NCBI GenBank assembly: GCA_017632935.1
Contig: JAGBQJ010000010.1
Coordinates: forward strand, 62,001 to 126,000
Length of the DNA stretch: 64,000 nt
Direction of reading: 5' to 3'
DNA from: Bacteroidales bacterium
Lineage (GTDB): Bacteria; Bacteroidota; Bacteroidia; Bacteroidales; F082
Below, piece after piece: positions 52,946-60,593 of the stretch. The notes below the pieces were generated by a model. It was given only the letters and a program-made list of their open reading frames with translations, had not been told where the DNA came from and made no database searches. Position numbers and translations under genes: made by a program. Position 1 is the stretch's first letter, and each line of letters begins with the position of its first letter.

Positions 52946-54013
52946 ATGGGAGCTTACATCATCAGGAAGTTGCTATACGGTATCGCGGTGCTTTGGGGCG
53001 TCGCGACACTGGTCTTTTTCCTCTTCAACATCCTGCCTGGTGACCCTGCCCAAATGATGCTCGGCCAGCGCGCCGACGAGGCCTCGGTGAATGCCATACG
53101 CGAAGAACTTGGCATGAATCAAAGCCTTGGAAAGCAATATGTCGACTACCTCAACGACTTGGTTCCGATTTCGTTTTACGATGTCTCGAAAGACACGCAA
53201 AAACTCGACAAAATCGAACACTACGCCAAGTTGGCGACCATTGGCGCGACGGCCATCGTGCTGAAAGGGCCTTATCTCCGCATGTCGTACCAAAGCAAGC
53301 GCAAGGTCTCCGACATCTTGGGCGAAGCCTTTCCGAACACCTTGCTGCTTGCGGCTGTTTCCATCTCCATTGCCATGATCTTGGGCTTGCTTATCGGCAT
53401 CTTGACGGCAGTCATCAACACCAAGTTCCTTAACAAATTGACGTTGTTCATCACCACCATAGGCATGTCGCTGCCCTCGTTCTTTGCCGCCATCCTGATG
53501 GCGTGGGTCTTTGGCTTCCTTTTGGAGCATTATACGGGTTTGAGCATGACAGGCAGTCTTTACACCGTCGATGAATACGGCAGGGGAGAGTTTCTCAGTT
53601 TGCGCAACCTCATCTTGCCCGCACTGACCTTGGGTATGCGACCCTTGGCGGTGGTGACCGAACTGACTCGTACTTCCTTGCTCGAAGCCATGTCGATGGA
53701 CTATGTGCGCACGGCACGGGCCAAAGGCTTGAAGCCTTGGCGCGTTATCTGCGTTCACGCCTTGCGCAATGCCTTGAATCCTGTGGTGACAGCGGTCTCA
53801 GGATGGTTTGCCTCGTTGCTGGCAGGTGCTGTTTTCGTGGAGTATGTCTTTGACTGGAAGGGCATTGGTGTGGTGGTGGTCGACGCGTTGGACAAATATG
53901 ATTTTCCCGTCATCATGGGTGCGGTGTTGCTCATCGCGGTCATGTTGATTATCGTCAATATCGTGGTGGACATTATTTATGGTATCATCGATCCAAGAGT
54001 AAGAATTAATTAG
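52946..54013 (+). CDS. Oligopeptide/dipeptide-type ABC transporter permease (DppB/OppB family)
   Basis: 355 residues. It opens with the family start YIIRKLLYGIAVLWGVATLVFFLFNILPGDPAQMMLG, then a long periplasmic loop (about 60-125), and five further membrane helices. The binding-protein-dependent permease signature is present (MDYVRTARAKGLKPWRVICVHALRNALNPVVT, the EAA loop), and the protein ends VVDIIYGIIDPRVRIN. It should form half of the inner-membrane channel of a peptide or nickel importer. No second permease, ATPase or binding protein is nearby. It is bracketed by repeats that abut its start and its stop. Confidence 0.93.
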   Translation: MGAYIIRKLLYGIAVLWGVATLVFFLFNILPGDPAQMMLGQRADEASVNAIREELGMNQSLGKQYVDYLNDLVPISFYDVSKDTQKLDKIEHYAKLATIGATAIVLKGPYLRMSYQSKRKVSDILGEAFPNTLLLAAVSISIAMILGLLIGILTAVINTKFLNKLTLFITTIGMSLPSFFAAILMAWVFGFLLEHYTGLSMTGSLYTVDEYGRGEFLSLRNLILPALTLGMRPLAVVTELTRTSLLEAMSMDYVRTARAKGLKPWRVICVHALRNALNPVVTAVSGWFASLLAGAVFVEYVFDWKGIGVVVVDALDKYDFPVIMGAVLLIAVMLIIVNIVVDIIYGIIDPRVRIN

Positions 54014-54062
54014 GAATGCGGAATGCGGAATGCAGAATGCAGAATGCGGAATGTGGAATTGG
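54014..54062. repeat. GAATGCG heptad tandem array
   Basis: Seven consecutive 7-base units begin the base after the permease stop codon: GAATGCG, GAATGCG, GAATGCA, GAATGCA, GAATGCG, GAATGTG, GAATTGG. The first six are nearly identical; the last is degenerate. No open frame uses it. Confidence 0.9.
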
Positions 54063-54065
54063 AAA

Positions 54066-54089
54066 TGTAGGGACGCAGTGCCTGCGTCC
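54066..54089. repeat. TGTAGGGACGCA hairpin repeat
   Basis: TGTAG leads into a perfect inverted repeat, GGACGCAG (54071-54078) and CTGCGTCC (54082-54089), around loop TGC. There is no T-run, so it is not a classical terminator. The TGTAGGGACGCA-type element is one I recall as dispersed in Bacteroidales genomes. It lies between the heptad array and the kinase gene. Confidence 0.65.
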
Positions 54090-54122
54090 GGAGAATAGTA
54101 AAAGAAAAATTATAAGAAATAC

Positions 54123-56309
54123 ATGATTATGCAAGGACAAACAATCAATGGGTACATATTACAGCGCAGGCTGGGCGAGGGCGGCATGGCCGAGGTTTGG
54201 TATGCCGAGAATGAGATTGGCAAACCGGCCGCAGTGAAGATTCTCAATGAGAATCTGTCGCGAAATACTCAAATCGTGGAGCGTTTCCACAACGAGGCCT
54301 TAGTGATGGTTAAACTTGACCATCCCAACATCCGTCAGGTGTACGGCTACGGCTACTTGGACGATCGCCATTGCATCATTATGGAGTATCTTGACGGTGA
54401 TGACTTGGACGCTCTGTTGAGGAGTGGCAGGCATTTCACCGATGAGGAGTTGCGTCGTTGGTGGAACCAGACGGTTGACGCGCTCAACTACACCCATGCC
54501 ATGGGTATCGTACATCGCGACATCAAACCTTCGAACCTCTTTTTGGACAAGAGGGGTAACATCAAACTGCTCGACTTTGGCATCGCCAAGGTGAAGGAGA
54601 GCATGTCGATGACGCGTACGGGCATGACGATGGGTACACTGATGTATATGAGCCCCGAGCAGGTGAAAGACCCCAAGCGAGTGGGGGTAAAATCCGATGT
54701 TTATTCTCTTGCAGTGGCATTCGTGCACCTGCTAACGGGTAAGCCTATCTATGACAGCGATACGAGTAGTGAATTCGACATTCAAGTGAGCATTGTCACC
54801 AAACCTGTTGACTTGTCTGCCGTGCCGTCTGCTTGGCAGGGTTTCCTTGAACCGTATTTGGAGAAAGATCCAGACAAACGGCCTGCTTTGAGTCATTTTG
54901 AGGAAGTGGAAAGCCTGTCTCCAGCATCGACTCCTGCCATGGAAGCCAAGACTGTTGTGGGTGGTATGGCATCTGCTGTAGCCCAGCCAGACAACACGCT
55001 TTCATCGGGAGCCACTCGTGTCGTGACTTCCTCTAAGGAGGAACGTAATAGCAGCTCATCGATCCGTGAAAACGAAACGTCAACGCCTTCGATCGAGGAC
55101 AAACCCAAAAGCAAAGCAGGACTTTGGATTGGAATCGGCATAGCGGTAATAGTGGCATTGGCCTTGTTGTTGCTATTGATAAAACCCAAGGGAGAAGAAT
55201 ATGATAATAAACAAAGTGATAGGAATGAACAGTATGTGACGGATAGTCTCGCGATAGCCCAAGCCCAGCAGCAGATAGATGAAGAATCACAAACCCAAGC
55301 TAATGCTGGGGTGGAGCTGAAACCAACCAGCAAGCCAACAGACAAAAAAACAGCATCGCTTTGCGATGAACCTCGTTATGCTGCTTTATTCCAGCTTCCC
55401 CATGGATTGAAAGGTTATTTCGATTTTGAGCAGGCTATGGCTTGTGCGAAAAAACAGAAAAAACCGCTTTTTGTTGATTTCACAGCCCACGGAAGTACTA
55501 ACAACCGTGAGATGGAGGCCAACGTTTGGAATGATCAGCATGTGTTGAAGCTGTTGCGTGAAGAATACGTTATCGTTGCGCTTTATGTTGACGACAAGAC
55601 TCAACTGCCTGAAAATGAATGGTACACTTCGACATACGATGGTAAAGTGAAGAAAACTATTGGACGCAAGAATGCCGACTTCCAGATTTCGGAGTTCGGC
55701 ACCAACGCGCAGCCTTACTACTGTCTGTTAGACAATAAGGGTAATCTTATTACGAAGCCTTACTCGTACAGCCTTGATAAAGACAAATTCGTCCAATTCC
55801 TTCAAAAAGGTATTGATGATTTCAAGAAAGGAGTATGCTACCAAAAAAGACAGAATTCATCGGCTTCTGTTACCTCGAACACTTCAGAGAATTCAAAAAA
55901 GAATAAAAGCATGAATGGAGTAATAGAACCCGTTCGATGGACTTTTGAGATAAAAAAGCGAGGTAATGATGAGTTCGACATAGTCGCATCAGCCAAAATT
56001 GAACCTGAATGGTACCTGTTTTCTACAACGATGCCTGAATTGGGGCCACTGCCGACGAGATTTGAAATCGAGCCTTCCGAGTTCTTTCAGGCTGTTGGCA
56101 AGGCGAGAGACTTGACCAATGCGCCAATGTATTATGATGATGTTTTTGATTTAGAATACAAAAGATTTTCAGGCACAGCCTCATTTGCTCAGACATTCAA
56201 AAAACTGAAAGAAGGTTCATTCCCTATAAAAGGAGAAATATCAGGTATGGCAGAAAAAGAAGGTGTGGTAATTCCGTTGATGGAATATATTGATTTGGTT
56301 TACAAATAA
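54123..56309 (+). CDS. Transmembrane Ser/Thr kinase fused to cysteine-less DsbD-like gamma and alpha domains
   Basis: 728 residues (ATG 54123, or 54129). Residues 11-262 are a Hanks-type kinase with all key residues: glycine loop LGEGGMAEV, K39 in AAVKIL, HRDIKPSN (D133), DFG (D151) and MSPEQ. A Ser/Thr-rich linker leads to one membrane helix (332-353). Outside, about 425-585 is thioredoxin-like and reads like DsbD-gamma (PLFVDFTAHG...NREMEANVWND), but the CxxC is STNN (458-461). About 605-728 resembles the DsbD N-terminal alpha domain (RWTFEI, WYLFSTTMPELGPLPTRFEI) without its cysteine pair. It probably senses an envelope signal and phosphorylates cytoplasmic targets (inference). A heptad array and hairpin lie upstream; a thioesterase gene follows at 35 bp. 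Confidence 0.9.
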   Translation: MIMQGQTINGYILQRRLGEGGMAEVWYAENEIGKPAAVKILNENLSRNTQIVERFHNEALVMVKLDHPNIRQVYGYGYLDDRHCIIMEYLDGDDLDALLRSGRHFTDEELRRWWNQTVDALNYTHAMGIVHRDIKPSNLFLDKRGNIKLLDFGIAKVKESMSMTRTGMTMGTLMYMSPEQVKDPKRVGVKSDVYSLAVAFVHLLTGKPIYDSDTSSEFDIQVSIVTKPVDLSAVPSAWQGFLEPYLEKDPDKRPALSHFEEVESLSPASTPAMEAKTVVGGMASAVAQPDNTLSSGATRVVTSSKEERNSSSSIRENETSTPSIEDKPKSKAGLWIGIGIAVIVALALLLLLIKPKGEEYDNKQSDRNEQYVTDSLAIAQAQQQIDEESQTQANAGVELKPTSKPTDKKTASLCDEPRYAALFQLPHGLKGYFDFEQAMACAKKQKKPLFVDFTAHGSTNNREMEANVWNDQHVLKLLREEYVIVALYVDDKTQLPENEWYTSTYDGKVKKTIGRKNADFQISEFGTNAQPYYCLLDNKGNLITKPYSYSLDKDKFVQFLQKGIDDFKKGVCYQKRQNSSASVTSNTSENSKKNKSMNGVIEPVRWTFEIKKRGNDEFDIVASAKIEPEWYLFSTTMPELGPLPTRFEIEPSEFFQAVGKARDLTNAPMYYDDVFDLEYKRFSGTASFAQTFKKLKEGSFPIKGEISGMAEKEGVVIPLMEYIDLVYK

Positions 56310-56344
56310 TTTGTGCAAGTTTTCATAAAAGCAGGTCAAATACG

Positions 56345-57112
56345 ATGCACAAAATCGGTAAATACGAATTCACGGCAGAGCCTTTCCACTGCGACTTCTC
56401 GGGAAGGATGTTCCTTGGGCATTTGGGTAACCAGATGCTCAACGCGGCGGATTTCCATTCCACCGACCGCGGCTTCGGGATGAAATACCTGATGACCATC
56501 CAGCGTTCATGGGTGCTGTCGCGGCTGGCCATCGAGATGGAGGAGATGCCGGCGCAACATGAACATTACACCGTGGAGACCTGGGTAGAAAGTGCAATGA
56601 AGTTCTTCACGAGTCGTAACTTTTGTGTGTCGGGCAACGATGGTCGCATCTATGGCTACGGCCGCTCCATATGGGCGATGATTGACACGGAGACGCGTCA
56701 ACCTTCTGATATTTTTGCCATAGACAACGGCGCCATCAACGACTGGATCGTGAATGACAAGCCCTGTCCGATTGCACAAGGCGGGCGCGTGAAGATGTCG
56801 GGAAACGACGAATTGGTGCGCACCATTGACGTCAACTACAATGACATCGACATCAACGGACACGTCAACTCCATCAAATACATCGAGCATGTACTTGACC
56901 TTTGGAACATCGCTTGGTATCGCGAGCACCGATTGAAACGTTTCGAGATTGCATACGTGGCCGAAGCGCATCAAGGCGACCGACTGAGCTTCTATCGCGA
57001 GCAAAATGCTGAGAATGAGTATTGTGTACGATTGGTGAAGACGCAACCCGATAACGACAAGTCTGTCGAGGTATGTCGCTGTAAAGTAGTATTCGCCGAA
57101 ATAAACAAATAA
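56345..57112 (+). CDS. Acyl-ACP thioesterase family protein
   Basis: 255 residues, two hot-dog folds. It begins KIGKYEFTAEPFHCDFSGRMFLGHLGNQMLNAA, then TIQRSWVLSRLAIEMEEMP, and the catalytic region of the second fold DVNYNDIDINGHVNSIKYIEHVLD (Asp, Asn, His and Asn in the usual spacing). These enzymes release fatty acids from acyl carrier protein in the cytoplasm. The length fits bacterial FatA/FatB-like proteins. It sits between the kinase fusion (35 bp upstream) and an exported hydrolase (8 bp downstream), so the three may form one transcript; a shared pathway is not obvious. Confidence 0.9.
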   Translation: MHKIGKYEFTAEPFHCDFSGRMFLGHLGNQMLNAADFHSTDRGFGMKYLMTIQRSWVLSRLAIEMEEMPAQHEHYTVETWVESAMKFFTSRNFCVSGNDGRIYGYGRSIWAMIDTETRQPSDIFAIDNGAINDWIVNDKPCPIAQGGRVKMSGNDELVRTIDVNYNDIDINGHVNSIKYIEHVLDLWNIAWYREHRLKRFEIAYVAEAHQGDRLSFYREQNAENEYCVRLVKTQPDNDKSVEVCRCKVVFAEINK

Positions 57113-57120
57113 AAAAGCCA

Positions 57121-58086
57121 ATGAGGAAACTGCTGTTTTTCATACTGATGCTGTTCATGCTGCCTTTGACCTTAAGGGCGCAGCAGCTGATGGCATGTCG
57201 CGGTTTCGTCGAGGATAACTACGACTTCTGGCTCTATCTGCCCGACAACTACGAGAAAGCAGAGGAATTACCTTTGGTGATGTTTCTGCATGGCAAAAGC
57301 CTGAGTGGCGATTCCTTGGAGATGGTACTGCGCTACGGCAGTATCGATGCCTTGCTCAGGGGACGTAGAATCGATGCCATTGTGGCTGCACCGCAGACTC
57401 CAGAAGAACCTTGGGATCCGGAAAAAGTGATAGCCTTGTATGATTGGCTTGACGACCATTACAAGGTGGACACCAACCGCTTCTATGTGCTCGGCATGAG
57501 TATGGGCGGCTGGGGCACTTTGAATGTGGCCTCGAGATACCCTGACAGAATAGCTGCAGCCATGGCCATGTGTGGCGGGCTGCCGCACAACGACCTCTGT
57601 GGTCTGTGCACCTTACCTCTATGGATCATCCATGGTACAGCTGACGAATTGACGCCAGTGTCATGCTCCGACCGCGTCGTCGACTCCATGCGCTCGTGTG
57701 GCGACACCACGCGCCTAATCTATGATCGCTTGGAAGGGGAAAACCATGGACGTCTGGCCCGCATCTTCTATCTTCAGCAAACCTACGATTGGCTGTTTTC
57801 GCATTCGCTCCTGGACGAAGACAGACCCGTCAACAGGTCGTATTCCATGTCAACAGAACTCATTAATGAGGCGTACAACGACATGGACGCGAAATTCCAG
57901 GTTGAAATTGTGGAAGCGGAATACCCACCGCTCCGAGATAGGAAGAAATACCATATTGTGAAGCGGGGCGAGTCCTTGGCTGAGATTGCGGTGGAAAACT
58001 ACACCACAGTTTCCATACTGTGCAAACTTAACAATTTTAAAAAGACTGTCAAGCTCTGGCCCGGAAGGAAGATCCGAGTGAAATAA
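57121..58086 (+). CDS. Exported alpha/beta hydrolase (esterase type) with C-terminal LysM
   Basis: 321 residues. A signal peptide (to about 20, LTLRAQQ) is followed by an alpha/beta hydrolase like small PHB-depolymerase/carboxylesterases: oxyanion strand VMFLHGKS, nucleophile S127 in GMSMGG, acid D175 in HGTADELTP and H209 in GENHG. The last 50 residues (about 272-319) are a LysM domain (YHIVKRGESLAEIAVENYTTVSILCKLNN...LWPGRKIRV), which binds peptidoglycan or other GlcNAc polymers. The combination points to an envelope-held esterase, perhaps removing acyl groups from cell wall or glycan (inference). Converges with the next gene with 2 bp between stops. Confidence 0.9.
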   Translation: MRKLLFFILMLFMLPLTLRAQQLMACRGFVEDNYDFWLYLPDNYEKAEELPLVMFLHGKSLSGDSLEMVLRYGSIDALLRGRRIDAIVAAPQTPEEPWDPEKVIALYDWLDDHYKVDTNRFYVLGMSMGGWGTLNVASRYPDRIAAAMAMCGGLPHNDLCGLCTLPLWIIHGTADELTPVSCSDRVVDSMRSCGDTTRLIYDRLEGENHGRLARIFYLQQTYDWLFSHSLLDEDRPVNRSYSMSTELINEAYNDMDAKFQVEIVEAEYPPLRDRKKYHIVKRGESLAEIAVENYTTVSILCKLNNFKKTVKLWPGRKIRVK

Positions 58087-58088
58087 TA

Positions 58089-58847
58089 CTAATTGATCAT
58101 CCAAGACACGCCACAACCCACGGCATAATACTTGCCGAGGTTTTGCGCGTCGAAGTCGCCTTCGATATCCAACTGTAAGCGGCGTGACACTTGCCAATAG
58201 AGACCTGTTTCGAGCATGTATTGGTTGCCTTCTTCCGAATTCAAGTAGTTGTATGTGTCCACAAAAGCACCAAGTTGGTCATTGAAGCTGAAATAGAGGG
58301 CCAATCCCAAGAAAGTGGTAGGCTTGGTCGACTCGCCATCCCATTGCTCACCGACATTATAACAAATTGACAACCAATCTGTCACGCCATTCTCGAAGAT
58401 GAGATACATTGAAGGAGCGAGGTGGGAGGGAAGCAAATCTTTCGAGCCGATGTGAGGCGATTGCATCTCGGCCAACATGCCGACGGATGGCAGGAGGCCT
58501 GAGCCTTCATACAACTTTATTTTCGTTCCGATGGTGAGTGGACTGAAACCAGTAAGAGGCGCTATGGCTTCACCCTTGTTGTACATTATGAAATCGGACC
58601 CGACACGCAGTTCCATGTTTTCAAAAAGACCATAGCGGAGTACGGTGTTGCTGAGCGTCATCGTGTTTTCCCCTTCTGGTGTGACCTCATAGCCAATGCC
58701 TTGGTCCCAAATGATCTTGTGATGCGGTGTTACTTCGGCGCCCCAAGTATAACCTGGACGGTCTGGAACCACAGTGGGGAGCTCATCTTGGGCAAAGCCC
58801 ATAGTGGCGATAAAAACCAACGCAAAAAAGAGTAGAAGTCTTTTCAT
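58089..58847 (-). CDS. Outer-membrane beta-barrel-like protein (transporter-type, Phenol_MetA_deg-like)
   Basis: 252 residues from ATG 58847, which begins a signal peptide (MKRLLLFFALVFIATMGFAQ). The mature part starts PTVVPDRPGYTWGAEVTPHHKIIWDQGIGYE and runs through alternating strands (TMTLSNTVLRYGLFENMELRVGSDF, LSPLTIGTKIKLYEG-like, MLETGLYWQVSRRLQLDIEGDFD) to a C-terminal GCGVSWMIN. This resembles barrel proteins annotated as putative MetA-pathway phenol transporters. Ends in Asn rather than an aromatic residue, so barrel insertion through BamA is not certain. Role unknown. Divergent from tpiA across 119 bp. Confidence 0.72.
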   Translation of the reverse strand: MKRLLLFFALVFIATMGFAQDELPTVVPDRPGYTWGAEVTPHHKIIWDQGIGYEVTPEGENTMTLSNTVLRYGLFENMELRVGSDFIMYNKGEAIAPLTGFSPLTIGTKIKLYEGSGLLPSVGMLAEMQSPHIGSKDLLPSHLAPSMYLIFENGVTDWLSICYNVGEQWDGESTKPTTFLGLALYFSFNDQLGAFVDTYNYLNSEEGNQYMLETGLYWQVSRRLQLDIEGDFDAQNLGKYYAVGCGVSWMIN

Positions 58848-58875
58848 TTTAATGTCTTTTTGAGATTTGGTTTTG

Positions 58876-58883
58876 CAAAGGTA
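58876..58883 (-). promoter_or_regulatory. Bacteroidota -7 element for the barrel-like gene
   Basis: TACCTTTG followed by C on the minus strand, 28 bp before ATG 58847. A TTTG at 58899-58902 is only 15 bp upstream, so the -33 is uncertain. Confidence 0.45.
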
Positions 58884-58914
58884 TAAAAATTCGGTTAGCA
58901 AACTAAAAAATTTG

Positions 58915-58922
58915 TATTTTTG
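58915..58922 (+). promoter_or_regulatory. Bacteroidota -7 element for the tpiA operon
   Basis: TATTTTTG, 44 bp before the tpiA ATG at 58967, back-to-back with the minus-strand element at 58876. No clear -33 TTTG. Confidence 0.45.
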
Positions 58923-58966
58923 GCACTTTAAACACCTTGGGATTTAATCATTAAAACGAGAATCAT

Positions 58967-59746
58967 ATGAGAAGCAAAATTGTAGCCGGAAACTGGAAAA
59001 TGAACCTCACTTTCGATGAGGCTGAAACCTTGGTCGATGACATCCTTGACCGCCTTGACGAAATGGATGAAATGAACTGCGAAGTCATCATCTGCCCGCC
59101 GTTCCCTTACCTTGAGATGCTGACGGACTATGAGTTCGACGAACAGCGTTTCAACGTGGGCGCACAGAACTGCAGTGCCTACGACAAAGGCGCTTACACG
59201 GGCGAGGTGTCGGCCAAGATGCTGAAGTCCATCGATGTGGACTATTGTATCGTCGGTCACAGCGAAAGAAGGAAATATTTCGGCGAGACCAACGAGGTGC
59301 TTGCCGAGAAGATCAACCGCCTGATTGAGAACAATATGTCGCCCATCTATTGCGTCGGCGAGGTGCTGGAAGAGCGTGAGGCAGGTCGTCATTTCGAGGT
59401 CGTCAAGGAGCAGCTGGAGAAAGGCTTGTTCCATCTCGATGGCGACGCCATCTATGATGCCATCATCGCCTACGAACCTGTTTGGGCCATCGGAACAGGC
59501 AAAACCGCCACGCCTGAACAGGCACAGGAGATGCATGCCTACATCCGCTCCCTCATCAAGGAACACTACGACGAAGCCACGGCTGACGATATCCGCATCC
59601 TCTATGGCGGCAGCTGTAACGCCAAGAACGCCACGGAGCTGTTCTCGCAGCCCGATGTCGACGGCGGCCTCATCGGAGGTGCCTCGCTCAAGGCTGAGGA
59701 CTTCGTCTCCATCTGCGACCAAGCCTCACATATCGGCGAAGAATGA
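58967..59746 (+). CDS. tpiA: Triosephosphate isomerase
   Basis: 259 residues. It interconverts dihydroxyacetone phosphate and glyceraldehyde 3-phosphate (EC 5.3.1.1). The active site is intact: K11 in AGNWKMN, H98 in IVGHSERR, and the base E170 in AYEPVWAIGTG with its flexible loop 6; LYGGSCNAKNA and GGLIGGASL phosphate-binding loops follow. Its last four bases overlap the prmA start (ATGA), so the two are coupled. In many Bacteroidales tpiA directly follows the DoxX gene; here five genes lie between them. Confidence 0.98.
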   Translation: MRSKIVAGNWKMNLTFDEAETLVDDILDRLDEMDEMNCEVIICPPFPYLEMLTDYEFDEQRFNVGAQNCSAYDKGAYTGEVSAKMLKSIDVDYCIVGHSERRKYFGETNEVLAEKINRLIENNMSPIYCVGEVLEEREAGRHFEVVKEQLEKGLFHLDGDAIYDAIIAYEPVWAIGTGKTATPEQAQEMHAYIRSLIKEHYDEATADDIRILYGGSCNAKNATELFSQPDVDGGLIGGASLKAEDFVSICDQASHIGEE

Positions 59747-60570
59747 AGACACTGGAATACACATTTACTGCGCCATCATCCGACATTCAGCATGACATGT
59801 TGGTGACGATGCTGGCTGACCTTGGCTTCGACTCGTTCATGGACGAAGAGCGATGCCTGAAAGCCTATTGTTCAGAGGGAGGCCGCAACGACATGGCGGT
59901 GGAAAGCCTCTTGTTGGAGCCTTCTTTTTCGGACATCCGTTTGCTGAACGTGGAGGAGATGCCCGACAAGGACTGGAACGAGCTCTGGGAATCTTCCTAT
60001 CAGCCTGTGGTGGTCAACGAGCGCTGTCGTGTGCGTGCGCCTTTCCATGAGCCTGACCCGAGCTTCGAGTTCGACCTCGTCATCGAGCCCAAGATGTCGT
60101 TTGGCACGGCCAACCACGAGACAACGGCACAAATCATCCAGCTGATGTTGGAGACGGACTTTCAAGGTAAGGAAGTCCTCGACATGGGCAGCGGCACCGC
60201 AGTGCTTGCCATCCTCGCCAATAAATTGGGCGCGGCACGTACTGTGGCCATCGACAACGACGAGTGGGCCTATCGCAATGCCTTCACCAACATCGGGCTG
60301 AATGGCATCTCCGACATCGAGATCGTGCTGGGTGATGCCTTGGCTATACAAGGACAGTACGATGTTGTGTTGGCCAACATCAACCGGAACATCCTGCTCC
60401 GCGACATGCACTATTACGTGGATGCCATGCGCCCTGAGGCCCGTATCTTCTTCAGTGGCTTCTACACCGAGGATTTGGGCAGCATCAAGGCGGAGGCGGA
60501 GCGTCTCGGTTTGCGTTATTGCCGTCACCTGAGTCGCAACAACTGGGTGGCCGCTGAGTTTATGAAATAA
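59743..60570 (+). CDS. prmA: Ribosomal protein L11 methyltransferase
   Basis: 275 residues. An N-terminal domain that recognises L11 (about 1-95; MPDKDWNELWESSYQPVVVN) is followed by a Rossmann methyltransferase: FGTANHETTAQIIQLML, VLDMGSGTAVLAILANKLGA (SAM loop), AIDNDEWAYRNAFTNI and VLANINRNILL. It uses SAM to trimethylate L11. Length and motifs fit PrmA. It overlaps tpiA by 4 bp and is followed 23 bp later by a giant exported protein. Confidence 0.95.
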   Translation: MKTLEYTFTAPSSDIQHDMLVTMLADLGFDSFMDEERCLKAYCSEGGRNDMAVESLLLEPSFSDIRLLNVEEMPDKDWNELWESSYQPVVVNERCRVRAPFHEPDPSFEFDLVIEPKMSFGTANHETTAQIIQLMLETDFQGKEVLDMGSGTAVLAILANKLGAARTVAIDNDEWAYRNAFTNIGLNGISDIEIVLGDALAIQGQYDVVLANINRNILLRDMHYYVDAMRPEARIFFSGFYTEDLGSIKAEAERLGLRYCRHLSRNNWVAAEFMK

Positions 60571-60593
60571 TTGTTTTCAACGAATTAAAAGGA

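Noticed and set aside
54014-54062. Heptad array considered as a CRISPR
   Set aside because: Seven-base units without spacers; no cas genes.
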